A DNA stretch of 64,000 bases from an uncultured Oscillospiraceae bacterium (GCA_910588975.1 CAJUSE010000005.1:30044-94043); one strand, 5' to 3'. Numbered from the stretch's first letter, positions 7,981-18,000 are shown. Notes: a model not told the origin generated them from the letters alone. Translations and numbers: made by a program.

Positions 7981-8873
7981 CATACCTCTGCTTTCTTTTT
8001 ACGCAGGAAAGACAGCTTCGTCTCCGAGCAGATCACTGCCAGGAAAATAAGCCCAAAGCCGGCCATGAGCCGCACAGTCACCGGGTCACCGTAGAAGATG
8101 ACTGAAAAGACCACCCCAAACACCGACTCCAGCGACAGCAGGATGGAAGCCGAGGCTGGGTCGGACCAGACCTGCCCCACATTCTGAAAGAGAAGGGCCA
8201 CGGCGGTGCACATCACCGACAGGTAGCCCAGCTGAAGAAGCAGATCGGGGGTAAAGACCGACAATGACGGGAAGGGCTGAGAGAGAATACCCCCTACCCA
8301 GGAGTAGAGAGCGGCAAAGGCAAACTGAAACACTGTCAACAGGTAGATATCCTTATCCGGGGACACCTTGGCCACCGCCACAATATGCAGGGCATAAAAC
8401 ACCGCTCCCACCAGAGTCAGGGCATCACCGGGTGCAATGGTGAAACCCCCGCTCACCGAGACCAGCCCCACTCCGGCCACGCAGAGAACGGCAGCCCCCA
8501 CATTGTACCGGTCGGGCTTCTGCCCCATGGCTGCCCAATAGAAAAAGGGCACCAGCACGCAGTAGACCGCCGTCAAAAAGGCGTTATTGGAGGGGGTGGT
8601 CCATTGCAGGCCCAAGGTCTGCACCGTGTAGGCCGCCCACAGGCACCCGCCGATGATTGCTCCCCGCCAGAGGTAATCCGGGGTATATTGGCTCCATCTT
8701 TTCCAGCTCGCAAGAGCGATAAGCACCGCTCCCACTGTAAAGCGAATAGCCAGTAGGTAAAAGGGGGGTAAGACATCCACCGCCCCCTTCATCATCATAA
8801 AGGATGAGCCCCAGATCACCGCCGCCGAGAGCAACATGGGCTTAGCCAGGCGGCGCATCAATTTTTCATTCAC
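7980..8873 (-). CDS. EamA-family (DMT) transporter
   Basis: About 297 residues with ten hydrophobic segments in two EamA repeats (AAVIWGSSFMMMKGAVD near the start; a second half from about 150). It is an inner-membrane drug/metabolite exporter of unknown substrate. AAGGAG at 8885-8890 is 11 bases before the GTG at 8871-8873; another GTG at 8880-8882 is only two bases from it, so I prefer the inner start. The start region overlaps the -35 of the divergent glycosylase promoter. Confidence 0.85.
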   Translation of the reverse strand: MNEKLMRRLAKPMLLSAAVIWGSSFMMMKGAVDVLPPFYLLAIRFTVGAVLIALASWKRWSQYTPDYLWRGAIIGGCLWAAYTVQTLGLQWTTPSNNAFLTAVYCVLVPFFYWAAMGQKPDRYNVGAAVLCVAGVGLVSVSGGFTIAPGDALTLVGAVFYALHIVAVAKVSPDKDIYLLTVFQFAFAALYSWVGGILSQPFPSLSVFTPDLLLQLGYLSVMCTAVALLFQNVGQVWSDPASASILLSLESVFGVVFSVIFYGDPVTVRLMAGFGLIFLAVICSETKLSFLRKKKAEV

Positions 8874-8875
8874 GA

Positions 8876-8904
8876 TTGTCACAGCTCCTTGGATATGGTA
8901 TGAT
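8876..8904 (+). promoter_or_regulatory. promoter of the mpg-HAD pair
   Basis: TTGTCA (8876-8881), 17-bp spacer, TATGAT (8899-8904). It lies within the start region and ribosome binding site of the divergent DMT transporter. Confidence 0.6.
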
Positions 8905-8930
8905 ATAAATTATCACAGGGGGGTGATGGG

Positions 8931-9521
8931 ATGGAAAAGCTGGGCAGAGCGTTCTATGGCCGGGATACCGTAACTGTGGCCCGGGAGCTGCTGGGCAAGC
9001 ATCTGGTCCGGGTGGTGGACGGCACGCCCATCACGCTCCGCATCACCGAGACTGAAGCCTACATCGGGCGGCTGGACAAGGCCTGCCACGCCTATAACTA
9101 TCGGCGCACGCCCCGGACCGAGACCCTGTTTGCCCCGCCGGGCACGGCCTACATCTATCTCATTTACGGCCTGCACCACTGTCTCAATCTGGTCACAGAA
9201 GAGGAAAATGAGCCAGCCGCCGTGCTGCTCCGTGCCGGTGTTCCCCTCTCCCCTGCCGACGCCGAGTGCTGCGCCCAACGGCGGTTTGGCCACAGCTACG
9301 AAGAACTTGCCCCCGCCCAGCGGAAAAATCTGCTCAACGGGCCGGGAAAGCTCTGTCAGGCCCTCTCCCTCACCAGAGCCCAGGATGGGCTCTCCCTGTT
9401 GGGAAACGAGCTCTATGTACTGGACGCTGGCGAGGACCCGGCGCACGTCTACACCGGCAAGCGTATCGGCATCGACTACGCCCAAGAGGCAATAGATTTT
9501 CCCTGGAGGTTTTGGCTATGA
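8931..9521 (+). CDS. 3-methyladenine DNA glycosylase (AAG/Mpg family)
   Basis: 196 residues. The family motif ITETEAYIG (38-46) supplies the catalytic Glu (E42) and the base-flipping Tyr (Y44), followed by TLFAPPGTAYIYLIYGLHHC at 65-84. It excises alkylated purines for base-excision repair. GGGGGGTGATGGG precedes the ATG. Its stop overlaps the next start (ATGA), so it is coupled to the HAD gene. A second, unrelated alkyl-base glycosylase (AlkA-like) is encoded at 33459. Confidence 0.93.
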   Translation: MEKLGRAFYGRDTVTVARELLGKHLVRVVDGTPITLRITETEAYIGRLDKACHAYNYRRTPRTETLFAPPGTAYIYLIYGLHHCLNLVTEEENEPAAVLLRAGVPLSPADAECCAQRRFGHSYEELAPAQRKNLLNGPGKLCQALSLTRAQDGLSLLGNELYVLDAGEDPAHVYTGKRIGIDYAQEAIDFPWRFWL

Positions 9522-10144
9522 TTTTTTTCGATATGGATGGCACACTCATTGACTCCAATGGCGTCTGGGTCCAGGTAGACCGGACCTTTCTGGGAAAGCG
9601 GGGACTGTCCTCCACCCCGGAATATGAACAGGTCGTCGGCCACGCCATCTTTCCCATCGCCGCCCAGTTTACAAAGGACTACTACCAACTGCCTGACTCT
9701 CCTCAGGACATTATGGACGAGTGGATGACACTGGCTGAGGATGCCTATGCCCACACTATTCTTCTGAAAGATGGTGCTCGTGAGCTGCTGGACCACATCA
9801 AGGCCCAAGGCTATCCCATGGCCCTGCTCACCTCCTGTGTTCCCGCTCTGGCCTGTCTGGTTTTGGACCGTCTGGACCTTCGGCAGTTTTTCCAGGGGCT
9901 GTTCTTTGCCCAGGATGTAAATCTGACCAAGCGGGACAGGGCCATCTACACCCTGGCAGCAGAACAATTTGGGACCCCTGTGGAAGATTGTATCCTGTTT
10001 GAAGACGCTCCTGACAACTGCCTTTCCGCAAAGGAAGCTGGCTTTACAGTAGTTGGCGTTTATGACGATTTCTACGCCACCCGGTGGGCAGAGGTTCAAG
10101 CCAACAGCCACCGGGCTGTCCGCAGTTTACGTGAGCTGCTCTAA
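9518..10144 (+). CDS. HAD-family phosphatase
   Basis: 208 residues beginning MIFFDMDGTLIDSNG, the HAD motif I with D5 and D7; motif II is LLTSC (near 104-108) and motif III/IV reads CILFEDAPDNCLSAKEAGF. It looks like a phosphoglycolate-phosphatase or beta-phosphoglucomutase-type hydrolase with an alpha-helical cap; substrate unknown. CTGGAGGT precedes the start, which overlaps the glycosylase stop. Its 3' end overlaps the convergent transglutaminase-like gene by 18 bases. Confidence 0.88.
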   Translation: MIFFDMDGTLIDSNGVWVQVDRTFLGKRGLSSTPEYEQVVGHAIFPIAAQFTKDYYQLPDSPQDIMDEWMTLAEDAYAHTILLKDGARELLDHIKAQGYPMALLTSCVPALACLVLDRLDLRQFFQGLFFAQDVNLTKRDRAIYTLAAEQFGTPVEDCILFEDAPDNCLSAKEAGFTVVGVYDDFYATRWAEVQANSHRAVRSLRELL

Positions 10145-10690
10145 ATTACCCTGCGAGCGATCCAGCGAATTGATATAGGCGTTGAACTGCCTGAAGGAGA
10201 GCCCCGACTCCACGGTAAAGAACTCCGTGGTGGGGCTCTTTTTTCCGCCCCGCAGCTGAATGTAATAGTCCTCGATGGCCTGGACAGCGGTGGTTTCATC
10301 GGGATAGGTCCAGATTCCCTTTCGGGAAACATTTGGGTGCTCAATGTGAAGGGTTTGTCCTTGCCATTGGCACAGACAGAAGCAGTGCATATGCTCCTCT
10401 TCTTCCAAATTGCCATAGTCGTCTGGTTCAAAGATGCGGCAGCAGAACATTTTGTTGTGGATCCCCATCCGGTCCAGTGCCAGATGGATAAGCCACACCT
10501 GGTCGATGCAGGTGCCCACTCCACGGCCCAAAATTTCCTCCAGAGACAGGGTGTGATACTCCCGGCGAAAGCCCTTCATGTCCTCGTGAATGATCCCTTC
10601 CCCATCGACCCAGCCGTAAGCGATGTGCCTCTCTAACCAATTGAATAGCTCCTGCGGAGTATTTGCCCCTTGCAGGTCAAGCTCTATCAT
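10127..10690 (-). CDS. transglutaminase-like protein
   Basis: 187 residues. GRGVGTCIDQVWLIHLALDRMG (C61 at the start of the helix) is the nucleophile region of the transglutaminase/papain-like fold, and H102 or H118 (HCFCLCQW; HIEHPN) are candidates for the His. The family includes cysteine proteases and cross-linking enzymes; no substrate can be given. No signal peptide, so it is cytoplasmic. Its ATG overlaps the pcrA stop (ATGA), so it is translated with pcrA. It carries the terminator of the opposing HAD gene inside its coding sequence. Confidence 0.7.
   Translation of the reverse strand: MIELDLQGANTPQELFNWLERHIAYGWVDGEGIIHEDMKGFRREYHTLSLEEILGRGVGTCIDQVWLIHLALDRMGIHNKMFCCRIFEPDDYGNLEEEEHMHCFCLCQWQGQTLHIEHPNVSRKGIWTYPDETTAVQAIEDYYIQLRGGKKSPTTEFFTVESGLSFRQFNAYINSLDRSQGNLEQLT
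10198..10244 (+). terminator. HAD-gene terminator inside an opposing gene
   Basis: AGAGCCCC (10198-10205) pairs with GGGGCTCT (10232-10239), and inner CCACGG (10210-10215) pairs with CCGTGG (10225-10230); TTTTT follows. It is 54 bases past the HAD stop and lies within the coding sequence of the minus-strand transglutaminase-like gene. Confidence 0.7.
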
Positions 10691-13197
10691 TGAATTTTCT
10701 CCATGTACTGGGCCGCCGAGCGGAGCATGAGCTTCTTGGTGCCCACGTTGTCAAATGCCACCTCAATGAGGGCGTCTCCCCCCATTTTCGTAATGGTGAG
10801 GATCATGCCCCGGCCAAAGGCCTTGTGCATGACCATCTCCCCCTTTTGAAAATCAGGCAGGGCCTCCCCTGTTCCACGGCTGGGGGTAAATGCGGCCGCC
10901 GGCTTACTGCTCTTGGTGGGGGTGGTGTAGCCCCGGTCTATGGAGCTGCGGGGAGCGGTTCGTGCGGCACTGCCTCCGTAGTAGGGCCGGGAGCGGGTGT
11001 AGCTGCGCTCCTCCCCATAGCTTTCCCGCTCAGGGCGCCACTCGCTCTCATCCTCCAGTCCGCTGCGATAGCTCTCCCGGAAGGAGGGCCGCCCCGTCTT
11101 TTCCACCCGTTCCTCGGGGATCTCCCCCAAAAAGCGGGAGGCCCGGTTGGCCGAAGTACGGCCATAGAGCATCCGCTGCTGGGCACAGGTCATATGCAGC
11201 TCCTCCTTGGCTCGGGTCATGGCCACATAACAGAGCCGCCGCTCCTCTTCCATCTCCTCCATGTCACCGATGGCCCGCTGACCGGGGAACATTCCCTCCT
11301 CTACGCCCACCACAAAGACCACGGGGAATTCCAGCCCCTTAGCCGAGTGCATGGTCATCATCACAGCGCAGTCGTCCCCCAAATTGGCCCCGTCCAGGTC
11401 GGTGTAGAGGGCGATCTCATCCAAGAAACCGGCCAAGGAGGGCTCCTCCGCCCGGTTCAGATAGTCCTGGATAGAGGATTTCAGCTCCCGTACATTCTCC
11501 AGCCGGGTCTGATCCTCCACCTTGTCGCTGCCCTCCAGAGCGATGGCATAGCCGCTCTCGGCGCAGACGGCATCATAAAAATCGGTGAGGGCCACCTCAA
11601 AAGACAGCTTTTTCAGCCGCTCCATCATGTCCACAAACTGCCCCAGCTTGCCCGCCGCCTTCTGCAGTTCAGGATAGCGGTCGGCCCGGGCAATGATGTC
11701 CCACAGCCGCAGCCCCTGCTGGGCAGCCAGGTTTTGGGCGGTCTCCACCGTCTTGGCCCCGATGCCCCGGGGCGGGTTGTTGATGATGCGCTGGAGACGC
11801 AAATCGTCGCCGGGGTTGTTGAGCACACAGAGATAGGAGAGCATATCCTTGACCTCCGCCCGGTCAAAAAAGCGGATGCCCCCAATGACCTTATAGGGAA
11901 TACCGTTGCGCCGCAGCACATCTTCCAGCGCCCGGGACTGGGCGTTCATCCGATAGAGGATGGCGTGGTCCCGCCACTTGCGCCCCTTGGAGTAGCCCGA
12001 AAGGATCTGGGTAGCCACATACTGGGCCTCGTCGCTCTCATTCATGGCAGTGAACAGCTGCAGCTTCTCCCCGTCCCCATGGTCGGTCCACAGTTCCTTG
12101 CCCTTCCGGCCCTGGTTGTTGCGAATAACGGCGTTGGCCGCCTCCAGAATGTTCTGGGTGGAGCGGTAATTCTGCTCCAGCCGGATAGTCCGGCAACCCT
12201 TATACTGGTGCTCAAAAGAGAGGATATTCTCAATGGTGGCCCCCCGGAAACGGTAGATAGACTGGTCATCGTCACCCACCACACAGAAGTTCTCATATCC
12301 CCCCGCCAACAGCGAGGAGAGCTGATACTGGAGGTTGTTGGTATCCTGATACTCGTCCACCAGCACATAGCGGAACTTGCGCTGGTAGTAGCTGCGTACC
12401 TCCTCGTCCTTCTGGAGCAGCAGCACCGTGCGCAAAATGAGGTCGTCAAAGTCCAGGGCGTTGGCCGCCTTGAGCCGCTTTTCATACTCCAGATAGACCG
12501 AGGCGATGCGCTGAAGCCGATAATCCCCGCTCTTGGCGCACTGGTCCATATAGTCCTTGCCCAGCTGCATAGCGTCCTTGGCCCGGGAGATGTAGCCCAT
12601 CACCGTTTTAGCCGGGAATGCCTTCTCGTCGATGCCCAAAGCCCGCATGGCATCCTTCACCACCCGCTCGGAGTCGGCGGTGTCGTAGATGGTAAAAGAG
12701 GTGTCATAGCCCAGCTTGTCAATGTCCCGCCGGAGGATGCGGGCGCAGCAGGAGTGAAAGGTAGACGCCCAGATATCGTTGGCCGAGGGGCCCAGCATTC
12801 GCTCCAGCCGGGACTTCAGCTCGCCGGCGGCCTTGTTGGTGAAGGTGATAGCCAGAATGGACCAGGGAGCGGCGGGTTCCAGCTTGCACAGCTTCTCCGC
12901 CCGCTCCTTCCCCTCTTCAGTAGGGTGGGCGGCATAGCCCTCCAAAAAGGCCAGGTCCTCGGCGGTGACCCAACCGGGTACCTCGTCGCTGTCCGAGCCC
13001 CGGCCATACTTCATCAGGTTGGCCACCCGGTGGATAAGGACGGTGGTCTTGCCGCTGCCCGCCCCGGCCAACAGCAGCAGGGGCCCCTCAGTGGCCAGCA
13101 CAGCCTTGCGCTGTTCCGGATTGAGGTGAGCGAACTCTCCCTCGATGATTGAGCGGCGCAGCGTGCAAAATTGCAGTTGTTCCTTACTATCCAGCAT
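10687..13197 (-). CDS. pcrA: UvrD/PcrA-type DNA helicase
   Basis: 836 residues. Superfamily 1 helicase: Q-motif region LNPEQRKAV (25-33), Walker A GAGSGKT (45-51), motif II VDEYQDTN, motif III GDDDQSIYRFRGA, motif IV/VI with QNYRST and VAMTRAKEEL. The C-terminal 150 residues are a Ser/Arg/Tyr-rich linker followed by a Tudor-like end (FQKGEMVMHKAFGRGMI), as in PcrA, which contacts RNA polymerase. Role: repair, and clearing of RecA and stalled polymerase. GGGAGA precedes the start; the promoter is at 13237. Confidence 0.96.
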   Translation of the reverse strand: MLDSKEQLQFCTLRRSIIEGEFAHLNPEQRKAVLATEGPLLLLAGAGSGKTTVLIHRVANLMKYGRGSDSDEVPGWVTAEDLAFLEGYAAHPTEEGKERAEKLCKLEPAAPWSILAITFTNKAAGELKSRLERMLGPSANDIWASTFHSCCARILRRDIDKLGYDTSFTIYDTADSERVVKDAMRALGIDEKAFPAKTVMGYISRAKDAMQLGKDYMDQCAKSGDYRLQRIASVYLEYEKRLKAANALDFDDLILRTVLLLQKDEEVRSYYQRKFRYVLVDEYQDTNNLQYQLSSLLAGGYENFCVVGDDDQSIYRFRGATIENILSFEHQYKGCRTIRLEQNYRSTQNILEAANAVIRNNQGRKGKELWTDHGDGEKLQLFTAMNESDEAQYVATQILSGYSKGRKWRDHAILYRMNAQSRALEDVLRRNGIPYKVIGGIRFFDRAEVKDMLSYLCVLNNPGDDLRLQRIINNPPRGIGAKTVETAQNLAAQQGLRLWDIIARADRYPELQKAAGKLGQFVDMMERLKKLSFEVALTDFYDAVCAESGYAIALEGSDKVEDQTRLENVRELKSSIQDYLNRAEEPSLAGFLDEIALYTDLDGANLGDDCAVMMTMHSAKGLEFPVVFVVGVEEGMFPGQRAIGDMEEMEEERRLCYVAMTRAKEELHMTCAQQRMLYGRTSANRASRFLGEIPEERVEKTGRPSFRESYRSGLEDESEWRPERESYGEERSYTRSRPYYGGSAARTAPRSSIDRGYTTPTKSSKPAAAFTPSRGTGEALPDFQKGEMVMHKAFGRGMILTITKMGGDALIEVAFDNVGTKKLMLRSAAQYMEKIQ

Positions 13198-13236
13198 AAG
13201 TACATTCTCCCGTTCTCTCTTTTTCGCAGTAGTTTT

Positions 13237-13265
13237 ATTTTAGTACAGAATGGCCCCCAGGTCAA
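13237..13265 (-). promoter_or_regulatory. pcrA promoter
   Basis: Minus strand TTGACC (13260-13265), 17-bp spacer, TAAAAT (13237-13242). No LexA-like box is seen here. Confidence 0.7.
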
Positions 13266-13351
13266 CGGGAGAGTGAAAAAATAGCCGCCTATATCACTCC
13301 ATCTAATTGAGGTCCCTCTCATACTTTTTGCCCAAAAGCATTCTCTCCCCC

Positions 13352-13380
13352 TTGCTTTTCCCCTCCATTTCCTGTATACT
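13352..13380 (+). promoter_or_regulatory. pyrB promoter
   Basis: TTGCTT (13352-13357), 17-bp spacer, TATACT (13375-13380). The leader of about 25 bases is too short for a PyrR-type attenuator, and none is seen. Confidence 0.6.
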
Positions 13381-13410
13381 GGTCGAAATAAGAGGAATGG
13401 AGGTCATACC

Positions 13411-14496
13411 ATGCGACATCTCATCAGCCCCATGGACCTGTCGGTAAAGGAGATCGAGTCTCTCCTGGATCTGGCCGGCAGCATCATCGACCACCCCGCC
13501 GCCTTTGCCCACAAGTGTGAGGGCAAGCAGCTGGCCACATTGTTTTTTGAACCCAGTACCCGCACCCGTCTGAGCTTTGAGTCCGCCATGCTCGGTCTCG
13601 GGGGCCAGGTATTGGGTTTTTCTTCGGCCAGCTCTTCCTCCACCGCCAAGGGCGAGACCGTCTCCGATACCATACGTGTGGTCAGCAGCTACGCCGATAT
13701 CATCGCCATGCGCCACCCCAAGGACGGGGCCGCAGCAGCAGCTGCCCGGGTCTCCCGCTGCCCCATTATCAACGCCGGCGATGGGGGCCACCACCACCCC
13801 ACCCAGACCCTCACCGACCTTCTGACCATCCGCCGGCTCAAGGGCCGCTTGGATCACCTGACCATCGGCCTGTGCGGCGATTTAAAATTCGGCCGCACCG
13901 TCCACTCTCTCATCAAGGCCATGTGCCGCTATGAAGGGGTCCGCTTCATCCTGGTGAGCCCCCAGGAGCTGCGCCTGCCTGACCACGACCTTCAGGCCCT
14001 CCGGGAGGGCGGCTTCGACTTCGTGGAGGATCCCTCCCTGGAGAACACCATCGGGGAGATGGACGTGCTCTATATGACCCGCATCCAGGGCGAGCGTTTC
14101 GCTGACAAGGCCGAATACGAGCGGCTTAAGGACAGCTACATCCTGGACATGGCCAAAATGGCCCTGGCCAAGCGGGATATGATCGTCCTCCACCCCCTCC
14201 CCCGGGTCAACGAGATCGCCGTGGAGGTGGATGAGGACCCCCGGGCAAAATACTTTGACCAGGTCCTTTTTGGCAAGTACGTCCGCATGGCCCTCATCCT
14301 GAAGCTGCTGGGCCTTAACGACCCCCACTTCACCGAGGAGACCGTCCCCGGCCCCTTGGAGGGCGCCCAGACTGTCCCCGGTCTCCACTGCTGCAATGAC
14401 CGCTGCATCACCGTTGCCGAACCCACCCAGAAGTCCCTGTTCCGCACGGTGGACGGTCACCATGTCTGCGCCTACTGCGACCACGCAGCAAACTAA
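13411..14496 (+). CDS. pyrB: aspartate carbamoyltransferase with PyrI-type zinc tail
   Basis: 361 residues against about 305-310 for PyrB. Residues 1-305 are the catalytic chain: FFEPSTRTR (45-53), K80-GET, HPTQ (129-132), HPLPRVNE (261-268). Residues 327-356 match the zinc domain of the regulatory chain PyrI: C327-x4-C332-I, then AEP (336-338), then C353-AYC356. The nucleotide-binding N-terminal half of PyrI is absent, and no pyrI is next to it. It makes carbamoyl-aspartate in pyrimidine synthesis. The tail may stabilise the trimer, as the zinc domain does in the E. coli enzyme (inference). Confidence 0.94.
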   Translation: MRHLISPMDLSVKEIESLLDLAGSIIDHPAAFAHKCEGKQLATLFFEPSTRTRLSFESAMLGLGGQVLGFSSASSSSTAKGETVSDTIRVVSSYADIIAMRHPKDGAAAAAARVSRCPIINAGDGGHHHPTQTLTDLLTIRRLKGRLDHLTIGLCGDLKFGRTVHSLIKAMCRYEGVRFILVSPQELRLPDHDLQALREGGFDFVEDPSLENTIGEMDVLYMTRIQGERFADKAEYERLKDSYILDMAKMALAKRDMIVLHPLPRVNEIAVEVDEDPRAKYFDQVLFGKYVRMALILKLLGLNDPHFTEETVPGPLEGAQTVPGLHCCNDRCITVAEPTQKSLFRTVDGHHVCAYCDHAAN

Positions 14497-14510
14497 ACTA
14501 CAAATAAGAT

Positions 14511-14547
14511 AAAAGGGAGAGCGCCAGCCTTGGCGCTCTCCCTTTTT
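14511..14547. terminator. bidirectional terminator after pyrB
   Basis: AAAAGGGAGAGCGCCA (14511-14526), four-base loop, TGGCGCTCTCCCTTTTT. T-runs lie on both strands, between pyrB and the convergent polC operon end. Confidence 0.92.
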
Positions 14548-14560
14548 ATGGGCAAAAGCC

Positions 14561-15022
14561 CTATTGTGCTTCAAACAGGGTCTCCAGATAGTCATAGAGG
14601 GGCTGGGTGTTGTCCAGATGGACACCGCAGCTGTTAAGAAAGCCATCGCAGGTATAATTGTTACCTTCCCAGTTGGACAGGGTGATCGAGATGTGTTTTC
14701 CGCCCTGGCGGCTCATCATAATGGTATAGGCCCGCTCCCCGCCGCCGGTCCAGATCCCAGCGGGCAGTTTCCAGTCCACCCCGCCGTACTCCAGCTGGCG
14801 GCACAGAGCCAAAAACTCTGCCTGGTCCTCCGTCTCTGTCAGATGCAGCGTCTCTCTATCGTCGAGATAGACATATACATCAATTCGGCACTCCTTCCCC
14901 TCCATGTTGGCCAGCTCCTTCTGCACCCCACGGAAGGCCAGCTGGCCCACCAGGCTGGGGATCAGGAACAGGACCGCCACCACAAGGGCTCCCACCAGGG
15001 CGATCTTGACACCTCGCTTCAT
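14561..15022 (-). CDS. membrane-anchored protein of unknown function
   Basis: 153 residues from the ATG at 15022 (AAGGGGGAGAGACAG upstream). One N-terminal hydrophobic helix (about 6-28, VKIALVGALVVAVLFLIPSL) followed by an extracytoplasmic domain of mixed alpha/beta character with two Cys (in NNYTCDGFLNSCG) that could form a disulfide. I do not recognise the family. It is the last gene of the long polC-containing block, 13 bases after polC, so it is probably co-transcribed. Confidence 0.7.
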   Translation of the reverse strand: MKRGVKIALVGALVVAVLFLIPSLVGQLAFRGVQKELANMEGKECRIDVYVYLDDRETLHLTETEDQAEFLALCRQLEYGGVDWKLPAGIWTGGGERAYTIMMSRQGGKHISITLSNWEGNNYTCDGFLNSCGVHLDNTQPLYDYLETLFEAQ

Positions 15023-15035
15023 CTGTCTCTCCCCC

Positions 15036-18000
15036 TTAAAACAGCGTGATCTGGCTGGTCTCGGGCATATCGTCAAAGGCGCCGGCCAGCTTCAGCTGCT
15101 CAATGTGAGTCTTGGACACCTTGGGGCAGGCATCGGAGACCTCCTCAATGGAGATGAAGGTCCTCCCCTCCCGCTGCTCCACAATGGACTCGGCGGCGGC
15201 CTCTCCCAGGCCGGGGATGGAGGTAAAGGGTGGGATGAGAGCGTCCTCCCCATCCAGCAGAAAGTTCACCGCCTGGGACCGGTACAGATCCATGGGCCGG
15301 AATGTGAAGCCCCGGAGGTAAAACTCATAGACCACTTCCAAGGTAGTGTAGGTATCCTCCTCCACATTGGAGGCCGTCTTTTCATCCATCTTGGTCTTGA
15401 TCTCGTTGAGCTTGGCCTTCACAAGGTCCATGCCCTTGCACATGATAGTGGCGTCAAAGGCCTTGGCACGGACCGAGAAGAAGGCGGCATAGAAAGCCAG
15501 GGGCCGGTGGACCTTGAACCAGGCGATACGGAAGGCCATCATCACATAGGCCACGGCATGGGCCTTGGGAAACAGGTAACTGATCTTGGCCAGGGACTCG
15601 ATGTACCAGTCAGGTACATTGTGGGCTCGCATGGCCTCCTCCCAGCCGTCCTCAAAGCCGTTTTTCCGCACCTTGCCCTTTCGCACCGCCTCCATGATCT
15701 TGAAGGACATCTTGGGCTCCAGCCCCATCTTGATGAGGTAGAGCATAATGTCATCCCGGCAGCCCACCGTCTCCAAAACGGAGGCCGTACCGTTCAGGAT
15801 GAGGTCCCGGGCGTTGCCCAGCCACACATCGGTGCCGTGAGAGAAGCCGGACAAACGAACCAGCGTGTTGAAGTCGGTGGGATCGGTGTCCATAAGCATC
15901 TGACGGGTGAACTTGGTGTTGAACTCGGGGATGGCCACAGCCCCAGTGGGGCCCAATACCGGGTCGTTGGTAAAGCCCAGCTTTTCCGAGGTGGTGAACA
16001 GGCTCATGGTGTCCTCATCGTCCAGCCGGATGTCTGTCCGGGCGTTCACACCCGTCAGGTCCTCCAGCATCCGGATCATGGTGGGGTCATCGTGGCCCAG
16101 CATGTCCAGCTTCAGCAGGTTGGACTCCATGGAGTGGTATTCAAAGTGGGTGGTGATGATGTCGGTGCCCGTGTCGTCGGCGGGGTGCTGCACCGGGCAG
16201 AAGTCGTAAATCTCCCGGTCCTGGGGGATGACCACCATGCCGCCGGGATGCTGGCCGGTGGTCCGTTTGGTGCCCGTACAGCCCTTGGCCAACCGCTCTT
16301 CCTCGGCCCGGGTGGCGGTGATACCCCGCTTTTCCAAGTACTTCTTCACATAGCCATAGGCCGTTTTCTCGGCCACCGTGCCGATGGTCCCCGCCCGGAA
16401 CACATGGCTCTCGCCAAAGAGCTCAAAGGTGTAGCGGTGGGCCCGGGCCTGGTACTCGCCGGAGAAATTCAGGTCGATATCGGGCACCTTGTCGCCTCCA
16501 AAGCCCAGGAAGGTCTCGAAGGGGATATCAAAGCCGTCCTTCACATAGGGGGTCCCGCACACCGGGCAGACGGCATCGGGCATATCCGCCCCACAGCTGT
16601 ACCCATGGGCGGGGCCGTACTCAAAGTCAGTGTGCTTACATTTGGGGCAGCGGTAGTGGGCACTGAGGGAATTGACCTCGGTGATGCCCGAGAGGAAGGC
16701 CACGATAGAGGAGCCCACCGAGCCCCGGGAGCCCACCAGATAGCCGTGCTCCAAGGAGTTCTGCACCAGCTTCTGGGCCGACATGTAAATGACATCGTAC
16801 TTTCGCATAATGATGCCGGGCAGCTCCAGGTCAATTCGGTCCTGGACGATCTGGGGCAGTTCTTCCCCGTAAAGCTCGTGGGCCTTGTCATAGACCAGCC
16901 TCTCCAGCTCCTTGTCCGAGTCCTTCAGCTTGGGGGCAAAGAGACCCTTGGGCAGAGGGTTCAGCTTCTCGATCCAGTCAGCCACCAAATTGGGATAGCG
17001 GATGACCACGTTATAGCAGTCCTCCTGCCCCAGATAGCTGAACTCCTCCAACATCTCCTCGGTGGTCTTGAAATAGATGGGCAGGGGTTCATCGCAATCC
17101 TCAAAGCCCTTGGAGTCCAACAGGATGTGACGGTAAATCTCCTGCTCGGGATCCAGAAAGTGAACGTCGCCTGTGGCACACACCGGCTTGTCCAGGGCCT
17201 TACCCAGCTCCACAATGGTCCGGTTAAAGTCCTTCAGCACCTCCACATCGGGCACCTTGGACTCCCCGTTTTTGTCTGGGCGGAGCATAAAGAAGTTGTT
17301 GCACAGGGGCTGGATTTCCAGGTAATCGTACCAGGAGGCCACCCGTTCCAGCTCCTCCCACTCCCGCTCATCGGCCACCGCCTGGTAGAGCTCACCGGCC
17401 TCGCAGGCAGAGCCCAAAATCAGTCCCTCCCGATATTTCTCGATCTCGCTTTTCAGCATGAGAGGGTTGCGGCGGAAGTGCTTCAAATGGGCGTCAGAGA
17501 CCAGGCGGTAGAGATTGCGCAGGCCCTGCTGGTTTTTGGCCAGCACAATGAGATGGTTGGATCTGGGAGGCCGCTTGCTCTGGGCCACCCATTCCATGAG
17601 CATAGGAGGCATGGCCGGATCGATGGCGGCCAGGGTGGTGATGCCCTTCTCCTCCAGCATTTGGAACATGGGGATGAGCATCTCCCCCACCACCTTGGCG
17701 TCATCGCTGGCCCGGTGGTGCTGGAAGGCAGGCAGGTTCAAAGCGTTGGCCACCGTATCCAGCTTGTAATTGCCAAGGCCGGGCAGCAAGCCATGGCTCA
17801 GGGGCACCGTGTCCAGATAGGGATTGGTAAACTCCTTATCCAGCCGGCGGCAGGCCTGGGCGATAAAGCTGGTATCAAAGAGGGCATTGTGAGCGGCCAC
17901 AGGCCGGTCGCCCACAAAGTCCAGAAAGGCGTTGATGGCCTCCTCCTCACTGGGAGCTCCCTCCAACATCTTGTCGGTAATGCCGGTCAGGTCAGTGGTC

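Noticed and set aside
10663..13152. An 829-codon open frame on the plus strand
   Set aside because: Complement of pcrA. Low-complexity translation, no ribosome binding site, and clear helicase motifs on the other strand.
13381..13410. PyrR-type attenuator before pyrB
   Set aside because: The leader is about 25 bases, with no terminator/antiterminator pair.
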